Shown: one piece after another, positions 27,277-36,042 of the stretch | How positions within the stretch are numbered: the first letter of the stretch is position 1 | Layout of the letters: each line of letters begins with the position of its first letter | Origin: Curtobacterium oceanosedimentum | GTDB lineage: Bacteria; Actinomycetota; Actinomycetes; Actinomycetales; Microbacteriaceae | Assembly: GCF_020297365.1 (NCBI RefSeq) | Contig: NZ_JAIXIG010000008.1 | Span: forward strand, 62,001 to 126,000 | Direction of reading: 5' to 3' | Length of the DNA: 64,000 bases | The notes under the pieces: generated by a model | The model's input: the letters and a program-made list of their open reading frames with translations, nothing else | The model's database searches: none | What the model was told of the DNA's origin: nothing | Made by a program: the position numbers and the translations under genes

Positions 27277-28887
27277 CTACTGGTACTCGGGGTGCGCCCG
27301 CAGCCAGGCCTGGAACCGGTCGACCGCCACCAGGTGCTGGTCGTACGTGTCCGAGAAGACCGTCTCGCCCGACTCCAGGTCGACCGTCACGAAGTACAGC
27401 CACTTGCCCTGCGCCGGAGCCGTGACCGCCTTGATCGCGATGTCGCCCGGGTTCGAGATCGGCGCCGGCGGCAGCCCCTCGTGCACGTAGGTGTTGTACT
27501 CGTTCGACGCGTCCGCACGCTCGGCGTCGGTGGTCGTGACGGTGTGCGTGTTGCCCGTGCCGTACGCGACGGTCGCGTCGGACTGCAGCTTCATGCCCTG
27601 GTCGAGACGGTTCTGGAACACACGCGCGACCTTGGGGTAGTCGGCTGCGAGCCCGGCTTCCTTCTGCACGAGCGAGGCGAACACGATCGTGCGCTCCTGG
27701 TCGGCCTCCTTCACGCCGGCGGCGGCGAGGTGCTCCTTCATGGTGTCGACCATCGACGCGAAGTACTGCTCCGCCGTCCACCCCGGGTTGATCGGGTAGG
27801 TCGCGGGGAACAGCCACCCCTCGAGCGTGGTGACGCCGGACGGCAGGTCGTAGGCCGACAGGTCCTTCGCCGCGGCGGCGACCTCGCGCTTCGTCAGCCC
27901 GGCCTTCGAGACCATGCCGGCCTGGATGTCCGCCAGGGCCGTGCCCTCGGGGATGACGATGGACGCCTGCACCCGGTTCGCGTCGTCCTCGAGCGCTGCC
28001 AGGGCCGACTTCGAACTCATCTGCTTCTTCATCGCGTACGACCCGGGCTGGAACTGCACGTCGGGCGACGCGAGCAGCAGCTTGTAGAACACCTTCGAGT
28101 CCTTGACGACGCCACTGCGCTGCAGCGTGGCCGCGACGTCCTCGCCGATGTCGCCCTGCTTGATCGTGATGGTGACCTTCGCGGTGCCGTCGCCCGTGTA
28201 GTCGTCGGGCTCCTGCGAGCCGCTCACCGCGGCGACGAGCTGCTGGATCTTCGGCGCCGCGAACGTGTAGGCACCGACACCGGCGGCGAGCACCACCGCG
28301 ACGATGACGATCCCGGCGACGAGCGGGCCGCGCCGGCGCTTCGGTCGCGGTTCGCGGTCCGGCCTGGAGGCACGTCCCCCGCCGCCGCGTCCCCCGCGTC
28401 CGCCGCCTCCCGCGGCCCCACCGCCGCCGGTGCGGTCGGGCCCGTCAGGGCCGTCCGTCCCGCGATCGCGGACGGACGGCGCGGACGGCACCTCGCCGGT
28501 CAGCAGCGCCTGCACCTCGGGGTGCAGCTCCTCCGGTCGGGTGGCGATCGGCGCATCAGCGGGCGAGACGGGGCGCTCGTCGTCGACGCCCGCCGACCGG
28601 CGGTCCACGGAGTCGACGCCCTGCGGCCGGGACGCGTCCGACGAAGCGTCGGTGCGGTCCTCGCTCAGCGCCGATCCGGGCCCTGAGCCGTCAGCCTCGC
28701 CGTCCGACGTGCGACGGGCGCGCTCGGCCTCGCGGGCGCGGGCTTCGCGTCGGGACATCGGGCGATCAGGCGCCGGTGCGCCGGCGTCCTGGTCATCAGG
28801 ACCCACGGTGCGGTCGGGTGCGGACGGCTTGCGCTCGGGGTCGTTGCCGGACGCGATGATCGCGTTCCAGTCCAGATCGTCTGCCAA
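27277..28887 (-). CDS. mltG: Endolytic murein transglycosylase MltG (YceG-like)
   Basis: 536 aa from TTG 28887. A long disordered cytoplasmic region rich in Asp, Arg, Pro and Gly (about 1-185) precedes one membrane helix (PLVAGIVIVAVVLAAGVGAY, about 189-211). Outside is a LysM-like region and the YceG catalytic domain with the conserved Glu in IVFASLVQKEAG (about 409). It cleaves nascent glycan strands. TTG is preferred because GAGG lies 5 nt before it, while the in-frame ATG at 28959 has no Shine-Dalgarno and would add 24 residues. The start is the least certain part. Confidence 0.88.
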   Translation of the reverse strand: MADDLDWNAIIASGNDPERKPSAPDRTVGPDDQDAGAPAPDRPMSRREARAREAERARRTSDGEADGSGPGSALSEDRTDASSDASRPQGVDSVDRRSAGVDDERPVSPADAPIATRPEELHPEVQALLTGEVPSAPSVRDRGTDGPDGPDRTGGGGAAGGGGRGGRGGGGRASRPDREPRPKRRRGPLVAGIVIVAVVLAAGVGAYTFAAPKIQQLVAAVSGSQEPDDYTGDGTAKVTITIKQGDIGEDVAATLQRSGVVKDSKVFYKLLLASPDVQFQPGSYAMKKQMSSKSALAALEDDANRVQASIVIPEGTALADIQAGMVSKAGLTKREVAAAAKDLSAYDLPSGVTTLEGWLFPATYPINPGWTAEQYFASMVDTMKEHLAAAGVKEADQERTIVFASLVQKEAGLAADYPKVARVFQNRLDQGMKLQSDATVAYGTGNTHTVTTTDAERADASNEYNTYVHEGLPPAPISNPGDIAIKAVTAPAQGKWLYFVTVDLESGETVFSDTYDQHLVAVDRFQAWLRAHPEYQ

Positions 28888-28982
28888 CGGTCCTCGGTCT
28901 CTCGGTCGGGAACTCCACCTGGGCACCGTCGTCCGTGGGGTGACGTCGAGAGCACCCATGTGTCACGGAACGGGCAGCCCTG

Positions 28983-29432
28983 TCAGGGAAGCGTGGTGCC
29001 CGGAGGGGCACCGGCACTGCGCTCGTGGTCGAGCGCGTGTTGCAGAATGATAACAGCGGCCGCTTGGTCGATCACGGCCCGCGACTTCTTCGTGTTCCGG
29101 CCGGCCTGGTGCAGCCCGCGCTGGGCCGTCACGGTCGACAGCCGCTCGTCGACCAACCGCACCGGGCGGTGTGCCGCGATCCGGGCCGCGAAGTCCCGGG
29201 CGTCCGCGGTCGACGGGGTGTCGCCGCCGGACATCGACAACGGCAGGCCGACGACGACCTCGAGCACGTCGTACTCGTCCGCGATCGCGGTGATGCGCCC
29301 CAGGTCGGTCGCGTCGTCACGGGGCACCGTCTCGACCGGCGTCGCGAGCAGGCCGTCCCGGTCGCACACGGCGATGCCGATCCGGGCGCGCCCGACGTCG
29401 ATGCCGAGTCGGCGCCCGGACCGCATCTCCAC
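28983..29432 (-). CDS. ruvX: Holliday-junction resolvase-like protein RuvX (YqgF)
   Basis: 149 aa with an RNase H-like fold. LGIDVGRARIGIAVCDRDG carries the first catalytic Asp, and VVVGLPLSMSG and RLVDERLSTVTAQRGLHQAG are conserved. E. coli YqgF functions in 16S rRNA 5'-end processing. GTG 29432 lies 2 nt beyond the alaS stop; an internal ATG two codons later is possible. Order alaS-ruvX-mltG is standard in actinobacteria. Confidence 0.93.
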   Translation of the reverse strand: MEMRSGRRLGIDVGRARIGIAVCDRDGLLATPVETVPRDDATDLGRITAIADEYDVLEVVVGLPLSMSGGDTPSTADARDFAARIAAHRPVRLVDERLSTVTAQRGLHQAGRNTKKSRAVIDQAAAVIILQHALDHERSAGAPPGTTLP

Positions 29433-29434
29433 GA

Positions 29435-32092
29435 TCAGCCCGCGAGCCGAGCGGTCACGGCGCGCAGCGCTGCGGGCAGCGCAGCTGCGTCGGTACCGCC
29501 ACCCTGCGCCAGGTCCGGCTTGCCGCCGCCACCACCGCCGAGCACGCCGGCGGCTTCCTTGGCGAGCGGACCCGCCTGGACACCGGCGGCACGGGCCGCG
29601 TCGTTCGTCGCGACGATGACGATGGGCTTGCCGCCCACGACCGCCCCGAGGACCACCACGGCCGCACCGTCACCGAGCTGCCCGCGCACACCCGTCGCGA
29701 GCGACCGCAGGTCGTCGCCGGACTGCAGGCCGTCGACGACCTCGGCCACGACGGTCGTCGCACCGATGGTCGTCGCGGTCCGCGCGATGGTCGGAACACG
29801 CTGCTGCAGGTTCGCCGACTCGTACTCGGCGATCTTCTTCTGCGCGGTCCGCAGGTCCTCCATGAGGGTCTGGACGCGGGTCGGCAGGTCGGCGCGCGGG
29901 GCCTTCAGGGCGCTGGAGAGCTGCGAGACGATCGTGCGCTCGACGGCGAGGTCGCGGAAGCCCTCGAGGCCCACGAGTGCCTCGACGCGACGGTTGGTCG
30001 AACCGACGCTCGACTCCCCCACCAGGTTGACGAGCCCGATCTGCGCGCTCGACGCGACGTGCGTGCCACCGCAGAGCTCGCGCGACCACGGGCCGCCGAT
30101 GTCGACCATGCGGACCTCGGCGCCGTACTTCTCGCCGAACAGGGCCTGCGCGCCGAGCGCCTTGGCCTCGTCGATCGGCAGGACCCGGGTGGTGACGTCG
30201 AGGTCGGTGCGGATCGCCGTGTTCACGACTTCCTCGATCTCGGAGCGGGTCTCGAGCGACACCGGCTGCGACCACGAGAAGTCCAGGCGCATGTAGCCGG
30301 ACTTGTTGTAGGAACCGGCCTGCAGCGCCTCCGGGCCGAGGATGTCGCGCAGCGCCGCGTTCACCAGGTGGGTCGCGGAGTGTGCCTGGGTCGCGCCGCG
30401 GCGGTACTCCGCGTCGACGACCGTGTTCGCGGCGTCTCCGACACCGACCTCGCCGGAACGCACCTGCACGGTGTGGCTCCAGAGACCGGAGACCGGACGC
30501 TGGACGTCGAGCACCTCGAGGTCGAAGCCGTTGCCGACGATCGAGCCCTGGTCGGCGTCCTGGCCACCGGACTCGGCGTAGAGCGACGTCTCGCCGAGGA
30601 TGACCTCGGCGATGTCCCCGGCCACCGCGCGGTCGACGCTGACGCCGCCGACGATGATGCCGAGCACGCGGGTCTCGGCCTCCAGGGCGTCGTAGCCCAG
30701 GAAGACGGTCTCGCCGGCGGCCCGGAAGGCGCTGTACACGCTCAGGTCGGCGATCGCGGTCTTCTTGCTCTTGGCGTCCGCCTTGGCACGGGCCCGCTGC
30801 TCGGACATCAGGGTCTCGAAGGCGGTGCGGTCGACGTGCACGCCGGCCTCCTCCGCCATCTCCATCGTCAGGTCGATCGGGAACCCGAACGTGTCGTGCA
30901 GCAGGAACGCCGTGTCCCCGCCGATCGAGGGCGCGCCGTCCTGCTTCGCGCGCTCGACGGCGACGTCGAGGATCGTCGTCCCCTGCGCCAGCGTGCGGAG
31001 GAACGTCTCCTCCTCGGCGTAGGCGATCCGGGCGATGCGGTCGTAGTCGGACGCGACCTCGGGGTACGCGTCGCGCATGGCGTCGCGGGAGGCGGGGAAG
31101 AGCTCGGGGAACGTCGCGGTCTCGACGCCGAGCAGGCGCATCGCGCGCACCGTGCGGCGGAGCAGACGGCGGAGGATGTAGCCGCGCCCCTCGTTCGACG
31201 GGCTGACCCCGTCGGCGATGAGCATGAGCGAGGACCGGACGTGGTCGGCGATGACGCGCATGCGCACGTCGTCCTCGTGCACCGCGCCGTACCGGCGTCC
31301 GGAGATCTCCGACGCGCGGTCGAGGACCGGGCGGACCTGGTCGATCTCGTACATGTTGTCGACGCCCTGCTTGATGAACGCGACGCGCTCGAGACCCATG
31401 CCGGTGTCGATGTTCTTGTTCGGCAGCTCGCCGGTGATCTCGAAGTCGTACTTCGAGCGGACGTCGGCGATCTGGTACTGCATGAACACGAGGTTCCAGA
31501 TCTCGACGTAGCGGTCGTCGTCCGTCGCCGGGCCGCCGTCGATGCCGTACTCGGGACCGCGGTCGAAGAAGATCTCGGAGCAGGGGCCCGCGGGACCGGG
31601 CTGACCGGTCGACCAGTAGTTGGTGTCCTTACCGAGGCGCTGGATCCGGTCGTCGGGCAGCGAGGAGTGCTGCTTCCAGAAGCCGATCGCCTCGTCGTCC
31701 TCCTCGTACACCGTGACCCACAGGTCGTCGGGCGAGAAGCCGAGCCCGCCGTCGGACTCCGGCTTCGTCAGGAACTCCCAGGCGAACTGGATCGCCTGCT
31801 CCTTGAAGTAGTCGCCGAACGAGAAGTTCCCGTTCATCTGGAAGAACGTGCCGTGGCGCGGGGTCTTGCCGACCTCTTCGATGTCGTTGGTGCGGATGCA
31901 CTTCTGCACGCTCGTCGCACGGGGGTACGGCGCCGGGATGAGCCCGGTCAGGTACGGGATGAACGGCACCATGCCGGCGACCGTGAACAGGAGCGACGGG
32001 TCGTCGGAGACGAGGGACGCGGACGGGACGACGGTGTGCCCGCGGTCGCCGAAGTACTGGAGCCAACGGCGGCGGATCTCTGCGGTCTGCAT
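29435..32092 (-). CDS. alaS: Alanyl-tRNA synthetase
   Basis: 885 aa. Class II synthetase core at the N-terminus (YFGDRGHTVVPSASLV, KCIRTNDIEEVGKTPRHGTF), then an editing domain with zinc ligands HSATHLVNAAL (about 568-572) and CGGTHV (about 672), and a C-terminal DHHA1 domain with GGGGGGKPDLAQGGG. AGGAAG precedes the ATG by 4 nt. It attaches alanine to tRNA-Ala and clears Ser/Gly mischarges. Confidence 0.98.
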   Translation of the reverse strand: MQTAEIRRRWLQYFGDRGHTVVPSASLVSDDPSLLFTVAGMVPFIPYLTGLIPAPYPRATSVQKCIRTNDIEEVGKTPRHGTFFQMNGNFSFGDYFKEQAIQFAWEFLTKPESDGGLGFSPDDLWVTVYEEDDEAIGFWKQHSSLPDDRIQRLGKDTNYWSTGQPGPAGPCSEIFFDRGPEYGIDGGPATDDDRYVEIWNLVFMQYQIADVRSKYDFEITGELPNKNIDTGMGLERVAFIKQGVDNMYEIDQVRPVLDRASEISGRRYGAVHEDDVRMRVIADHVRSSLMLIADGVSPSNEGRGYILRRLLRRTVRAMRLLGVETATFPELFPASRDAMRDAYPEVASDYDRIARIAYAEEETFLRTLAQGTTILDVAVERAKQDGAPSIGGDTAFLLHDTFGFPIDLTMEMAEEAGVHVDRTAFETLMSEQRARAKADAKSKKTAIADLSVYSAFRAAGETVFLGYDALEAETRVLGIIVGGVSVDRAVAGDIAEVILGETSLYAESGGQDADQGSIVGNGFDLEVLDVQRPVSGLWSHTVQVRSGEVGVGDAANTVVDAEYRRGATQAHSATHLVNAALRDILGPEALQAGSYNKSGYMRLDFSWSQPVSLETRSEIEEVVNTAIRTDLDVTTRVLPIDEAKALGAQALFGEKYGAEVRMVDIGGPWSRELCGGTHVASSAQIGLVNLVGESSVGSTNRRVEALVGLEGFRDLAVERTIVSQLSSALKAPRADLPTRVQTLMEDLRTAQKKIAEYESANLQQRVPTIARTATTIGATTVVAEVVDGLQSGDDLRSLATGVRGQLGDGAAVVVLGAVVGGKPIVIVATNDAARAAGVQAGPLAKEAAGVLGGGGGGKPDLAQGGGTDAAALPAALRAVTARLAG

Positions 32093-32155
32093 GGTGCTTC
32101 CTGGGTTCAGGTCGTGGGCGGAGAGGAGCGACGTGCCGGCGCGGGGCCGGACTGC

Positions 32156-32338
32156 TCAGACGTCGGTGCGGAGCTCGGCTTCGCGGGACCGGTAGCCGTC
32201 GGCGACGGCTCCCGTGAAGGCCTTCGTCCTGGCGTCGACCTCGGCGAGGAGCCGGGCGCCAGGTGCGGTCCGTGCGACCTGCCGGGCGGCGGCGAGGCCG
32301 ATGACGATGCCGATGGCGACGAAGAACAGCTGCTTCAC
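32156..32338 (-). CDS. Small single-pass membrane protein upstream of alaS
   Basis: 60 aa from GTG 32338, which has GAGAGG 5 nt upstream. One hydrophobic helix (QLFFVAIGIVIGLAAARQV, about 3-21), then a short amphipathic tail. Position between rpsD and alaS, size and topology match a small membrane protein that many actinobacteria keep there (DUF6167-like in Streptomyces); that identification is inference. A companion DUF948 protein often found beside it is missing. Function unknown. Confidence 0.75.
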   Translation of the reverse strand: MKQLFFVAIGIVIGLAAARQVARTAPGARLLAEVDARTKAFTGAVADGYRSREAELRTDV

Positions 32339-32381
32339 GGTGCCTCTCCCTCTGTGCACCCGGGCGGTGCATGCCCGGACA

Positions 32382-32387
32382 AGCTTA
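32382..32387 (-). promoter_or_regulatory. Probable -10 element for the small membrane protein-alaS operon
   Basis: TAAGCT on the minus strand, about 44 nt before GTG 32338, near the only AT-richer spot (AAGCTTAG) of the region. A short hairpin GCACC-GCCCG-GGTGC lies in the leader. No clear -35. Confidence 0.4.
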
Positions 32388-32421
32388 GCCGCCGAGCCCA
32401 CCGGCGCGCCCGCGGCCGCAC

Positions 32422-32502
32422 GACGCCGTCGTGTCGTCGACACGCCGCCGGATGGGGCGGCGCCTCGACGAGCGGGAGGCGTCGGGCGGAGACGCCGGCG
32501 TC
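32422..32502. repeat. 81-bp palindromic element, copy 1
   Basis: Matches copy 2 at 32595-32675 at 76 of 81 positions. It starts GACGCCGTCGTGTCGTCGAC and ends GGAGACGCCGGCGTC. The central stem is imperfect here, since the right arm reads GGCGGCGCCTCGAC. Noncoding, between rpsD and the alaS operon. Confidence 0.85.
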
Positions 32503-32594
32503 GTGCGGACCGACGCGATGTCGGACAGGAGGCGCGGCGCACGTCGCGCCCCGGGCCTCCCGTCCGGCTCTGGTCGCCCCCACCACCCACGCAG

Positions 32595-32675
32595 GACGCC
32601 GTCGTGTCGTCGACACGCCGCCGGAAGTGGCGGCGTGTCGACGAGCGCGAGGCGTCGGGCGGAGACGCCGGCGTC
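32595..32675. repeat. 81-bp palindromic element, copy 2
   Basis: Contains a perfect 14-bp stem GTCGACACGCCGCC / GGCGGCGTGTCGAC (32609-32622 and 32629-32642) with a GGAAGT loop. It is a direct repeat of copy 1 at an offset of 173 bp. No open frame or transposase is associated. It could be a REP/BIME-like extragenic palindrome or a folded RNA. Confidence 0.85.
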
Positions 32676-32707
32676 CCGCGACGTCGCGGCAGGAGCGGGC
32701 CGGGACG

Positions 32708-32749
32708 CCGAACGGCGGGCCGCCCTCGAGAGGACGACCCGCCGTTCGG
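32708..32749 (-). terminator. Terminator of rpsD
   Basis: Perfect 12-bp inverted repeat CCGAACGGCGGG / CCCGCCGTTCGG, 15 nt past the rpsD stop, with an 18-nt loop. Confidence 0.65.
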
Positions 32750-32763
32750 GTGTGATCAGTGGA

Positions 32764-33393
32764 TCAGCGAGCTGCGTAGTACTCGACGACGAGCTGCACT
32801 TCGCAGGTCACGGGGACCTCGGCGCGCTTCGGGCGACGCACGAGGCGGGCCTGGAGCTTCTCGATCTCGACCTCGAGGTAACCCGGGACCTTCGGCAGGA
32901 CTTCCTGGTGGCCACCGGCGGCGGCGACCTGGAAGGGCTCGAGCGACTCGGAGCGCTGCTTGACGTGGATCAGCTGGCCCTCCTTGACGCGGAAGGAGGG
33001 GCGGTCGACGAGCTTGCCGTCCACCAGGATGTGGCGGTGCACGATCAGCTGGCGGGCCTGCGCGGTGGTGCGGGCGAAGCCGGCACGGACCACGAGGGCG
33101 TCGAGGCGCTGCTCGAGGAGCTCGACCAGGTTCTCACCGGTCAGGCCCTTCGTCTTGCGGGCTTCTTCGAAGACGATGCGGAGCTGCTTCTCGCGGATGC
33201 CGTACTGGGCGCGCAGACGCTGCTTCTCACGGAGGCGGACGGCGTAGTCGCTGTCCGCGCGACGGCGGGTGCGGCCGTGCTCACCGGGGCCGTAGGGGCG
33301 CTTCTCGAGGTAACGGGCCGCCTTCGGCGTCAGCGGGATGCCGAGCGCGCGCGACAGGCGGGTCTTGCTACGGGTACGTGACTTGGTAGACAC
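32764..33393 (-). CDS. rpsD: 30S ribosomal protein S4
   Basis: 209 aa. Primary 16S rRNA-binding assembly protein. YGPGEHG, the S4 RNA-binding domain (LEQRLDALVVRAGFARTTAQ, RQLIVHRHILVDGKLVDRPS) and the C-terminal LVVEYYAAR are typical. The N-terminus (MSTKSRTRSKTRLSRALGI) lacks the four-cysteine zinc site, so it is the zinc-independent form. The gene stands alone here, apart from rpsM-rpsK-rpoA. Confidence 0.97.
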   Translation of the reverse strand: MSTKSRTRSKTRLSRALGIPLTPKAARYLEKRPYGPGEHGRTRRRADSDYAVRLREKQRLRAQYGIREKQLRIVFEEARKTKGLTGENLVELLEQRLDALVVRAGFARTTAQARQLIVHRHILVDGKLVDRPSFRVKEGQLIHVKQRSESLEPFQVAAAGGHQEVLPKVPGYLEVEIEKLQARLVRRPKRAEVPVTCEVQLVVEYYAAR

Positions 33394-33627
33394 AGGGTCC
33401 TTTTCTCTGTTCGAACTGAATACTCACCGGAGGCCGGGCACGCGAGTGCCGGTGGCCCCGACGACGGGATCCAGAGGGATGAGCCTGTGGGATCGGACGG
33501 CTACAGTCCGAACCTCTGCCCCCGTACCACCGGAGTGGCACTCTGTCCTCGACGCAGCCGTGCTCGAGGACCAGGACGTAGGCCCGGTAATGCTAGCAGC
33601 AACGGGGCGAGCGCAGAAGCACCGCCG
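33394..33627 (-). promoter_or_regulatory. rpsD leader and probable promoter
   Basis: Noncoding 234 bp between rarA and rpsD. An extended -10-like TGCTAGCAT is found on the minus strand at about 33590-33598, giving a leader near 190 nt. A small hairpin GGCAC-GCGA-GTGCC lies at about 33437-33450. S4 often controls its own synthesis, so a long leader is plausible, but no specific S4 site was recognised. Confidence 0.35.
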
Positions 33628-34998
33628 CTAGTGCCCGCGTGTGATCTTCCGGAGTCGTTCGAGCCGCGGGCCGACCTCGCGCTCGAACCCGTTGGCCGTC
33701 GGCGTGTAGTACTCGGTGCCCTCGAGGGCATCCGGCAGGTACTGCTGCTCGGCGACCCCGTGCTCGGCGTCGTGCGAGTAGACGTAGCCCTTGCCGTGCC
33801 CGAGGCGCTTCGCCCCGGCGTAGTGCGCGTCGCGCAGGTGCATCGGGACGGTGCCCATCCGGCCCGCCTTGACGTCCGCCATCGCCTGGTTGATGCCGTT
33901 GTAGGCCGCGTTCGACTTGGGCGCCGTCGCCAGGTAGACCACGGCCTCGGCCAACGGGATCCGCCCTTCCGGCATGCCGATGAGCTGCACCGCCTGTGCC
34001 GCGGCCACCGCGATCGGCAACGCCTGCGGGTCGGCCATGCCGATGTCCTCGGACGCCGAGATGATGATGCGCCGCGCGATGAACCGGGAGTCCTCGCCGG
34101 CCTCGATCATCCGGGCCAGGTAGTGCAGTGCCGCGTCGACGTCGCTCCCCCGCACCGACTTGATGAAGGCGCTGATGACGTCGTAGTGCTCGTCGCCCTG
34201 GCGGTCGTACCGGAGCAACGCGCGGTCGACGGCCGCGGCCACGGTGTCGGCGTCGACCACTGGCACGGTGTCGTCGTCGTCCTGTGCGGCGGTGGCCGAG
34301 GCCGCGGCCGCCTCGAGCGCGGTGAGTGCCCGTCGTGCGTCACCGGAGGCCAGCCGGACGATGGCACCGCGGGCCTCGTCGCCGAGGACGACCGCACCGC
34401 CGAGACCACGTGCGTCCTCGACCGCGCGGTCGACGAGCATGCCGAGGTCGGCGTCGGTGAGGGGCTTGAGCGTCAGGAGCAGCGAGCGGGACAGCAGCGG
34501 CGAGATCACCGAGAAGGACGGGTTCTCGGTGGTGGCCGCGATGAGGATGACCCAGCCGTTCTCGACGCCGGGCAGCAGGGCGTCCTGCTGGGCCTTGCTG
34601 AAGCGGTGGATCTCGTCGAGGAACAGCACCGTCGTCGAGCCGTACAGGTCGCGGTGGGTCAGTGCCTTCTCCATGACCTCGCGCACGTCCTTCACGCCCG
34701 CGGTGACCGCGGAGAGCTCGACGAACTCGCGGCCGGACTGTCGGGCGATCGCCTGCGCCAGGGTGGTCTTGCCCGTGCCGGGTGGACCCCAGAGGATGAC
34801 GGAGACCCCGCCCGGGTTCTCGCGCGTGCCGGAGGCCAGCTGCACCAGGGGCGACCCGCGGCCGAGCAGGTGCTGCTGGCCGGCGACCTCGTCGAGGCTG
34901 GTGGGGCGCATCCGGACGGCCAGCGGGACCGACCCCTGCGCGAGACCGGCGCGACCGCCGGTGGTCGGCGCGTGCATGCCCGATCGGTCCGCTGCCAT
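33628..34998 (-). CDS. rarA: Replication-associated recombination protein A (RarA/MgsA AAA+ ATPase)
   Basis: 456 aa from ATG 34998. AAA+ motifs are Walker [13 protein letters not shown] (about 70-81), Walker [11 protein letters not shown], sensor 1 AATTENPSF and sensor 2 [12 protein letters not shown]. The C-terminal tetramerisation region holds [16 protein letters not shown]. It acts at stalled forks. ATG 34998 is exactly 6 nt after -10 TACGAT, indicating a leaderless transcript; an upstream extension was rejected. Confidence 0.94.
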   Translation of the reverse strand: MAADRSGMHAPTTGGRAGLAQGSVPLAVRMRPTSLDEVAGQQHLLGRGSPLVQLASGTRENPGGVSVILWGPPGTGKTTLAQAIARQSGREFVELSAVTAGVKDVREVMEKALTHRDLYGSTTVLFLDEIHRFSKAQQDALLPGVENGWVILIAATTENPSFSVISPLLSRSLLLTLKPLTDADLGMLVDRAVEDARGLGGAVVLGDEARGAIVRLASGDARRALTALEAAAASATAAQDDDDTVPVVDADTVAAAVDRALLRYDRQGDEHYDVISAFIKSVRGSDVDAALHYLARMIEAGEDSRFIARRIIISASEDIGMADPQALPIAVAAAQAVQLIGMPEGRIPLAEAVVYLATAPKSNAAYNGINQAMADVKAGRMGTVPMHLRDAHYAGAKRLGHGKGYVYSHDAEHGVAEQQYLPDALEGTEYYTPTANGFEREVGPRLERLRKITRGH

Positions 34999-35075
34999 GC
35001 TCCAATCGTAAGCCGGTCCGCCGACACCACCCGCGCCTCCAGACCGCCCTCGGCCGTCCGCAGTGTCGACTCGGC

Positions 35076-35099
35076 TACGCTCGTCGCAGACTGCGACGA
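35076..35099 (+). promoter_or_regulatory. Promoter with palindrome at the predicted start of the cyclophilin gene
   Basis: A -10 TACGCT (35076-35081) is followed by a perfect 9-bp inverted repeat TCGTCGCAG-A-CTGCGACGA (35081-35099) covering the predicted +1. It could be an operator or a 5' stem-loop in the mRNA. Confidence 0.5.
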
Positions 35100-35116
35100 G
35101 AGGGCAGACCAGCACC

Positions 35117-35950
35117 GTGGCACCGAAGAACCAGGCGCGTGACAACCGTGAGGCGCGCGAGCGTCTCCGCCTCTACCAGGCCCGCCGTGGTCTGCACGAG
35201 CGGCAGCGTCGCCGTCGCGTCCGTGACGACGTGATCGCCGTGGGGGCACTCGTCGTGGTCGCCGCCCTCGCCACGGTGTCGCAGCTGGCCTTCGCCGGGT
35301 CAAGGGACGCCGACGCCCCGGGCGCGAGCGCCTCGGCGTCGGCACCCGTCACGCCGTCGGCCAGTGCGACCGCCGGCAACACCGGCGACGTGCCGAGCAA
35401 GTCGATCGCGAAGGGCTCCACCTGGACCGGCACCCTGACCCTGAACGACTCGATCGACCTGGGCATCGAGCTCGACGGTGCCGCGGCCCCGCAGGCGGCC
35501 AGTGTCGAGATCTCGCTCATCCGCGAGCAGTTCTACAACGGCACCTCGTGCCACCGCCTCGCCGACCGCGAGGGCATGGAGTTCCTGCAGTGCGGTTCCG
35601 CGAACGGTGACGGCACGGGTGACGCCGGATTCGAGTACGGACCGCTCGAGAACGTGCCGAGCGACGGTGTCTACGACGAGGGCACCATCGCGATCGCCCG
35701 ATCCGACTCGCCGTACTCGCAGTCCACCCAGTTCTTCATCGTCACCGGCGACACCGAGCTCGGCTCGTCGACGGGCGGCTACACGCGGGTCGGCACGGTG
35801 ACGAGCGGCCTGTCCGAACTGCGGTCGGAGATCACCGAACAGGGCGTCTCCTCGCCCGGCGACGACGGCACAGGCGAGCCGAAGGTGGCCACCACCGTCA
35901 CCGGCGCGACCATCGAGCAGGAACGGTCATCCACAAGCCGTGGCCGGTGA
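35117..35950 (+). CDS. Membrane-anchored cyclophilin-type peptidyl-prolyl isomerase
   Basis: 277 aa from GTG 35117. A basic N-terminus ([20 protein letters not shown]) precedes one membrane helix ([20 protein letters not shown], about 39-58), a Ser/Ala-rich spacer, then a cyclophilin domain with [42 protein letters not shown] and GGYTRVGTV. The usual active-site F-H-R appears as CHR and Q in SQSTQFFI. The domain faces the outside and probably folds exported proteins. It is divergent from rarA. Confidence 0.9.
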   Translation: MAPKNQARDNREARERLRLYQARRGLHERQRRRRVRDDVIAVGALVVVAALATVSQLAFAGSRDADAPGASASASAPVTPSASATAGNTGDVPSKSIAKGSTWTGTLTLNDSIDLGIELDGAAAPQAASVEISLIREQFYNGTSCHRLADREGMEFLQCGSANGDGTGDAGFEYGPLENVPSDGVYDEGTIAIARSDSPYSQSTQFFIVTGDTELGSSTGGYTRVGTVTSGLSELRSEITEQGVSSPGDDGTGEPKVATTVTGATIEQERSSTSRGR

Positions 35951-35971
35951 CGGACCGCCGAGCCGGTCCGT
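35950..35971 (+). terminator. Hairpin at the end of the cyclophilin gene
   Basis: Perfect 8-bp inverted repeat ACGGACCG / CGGTCCGT with a 6-nt loop, beginning at the last base of the stop codon. A -10 TAGGCT (35976-35981) for the next gene follows at once. Confidence 0.5.
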
Positions 35972-36042
35972 GCAATAGGCTGACGACCTGACCGTGCCGA
36001 CGGTGACGTCGGCGATGCACGACCACGATCGAGGCGAGACCT

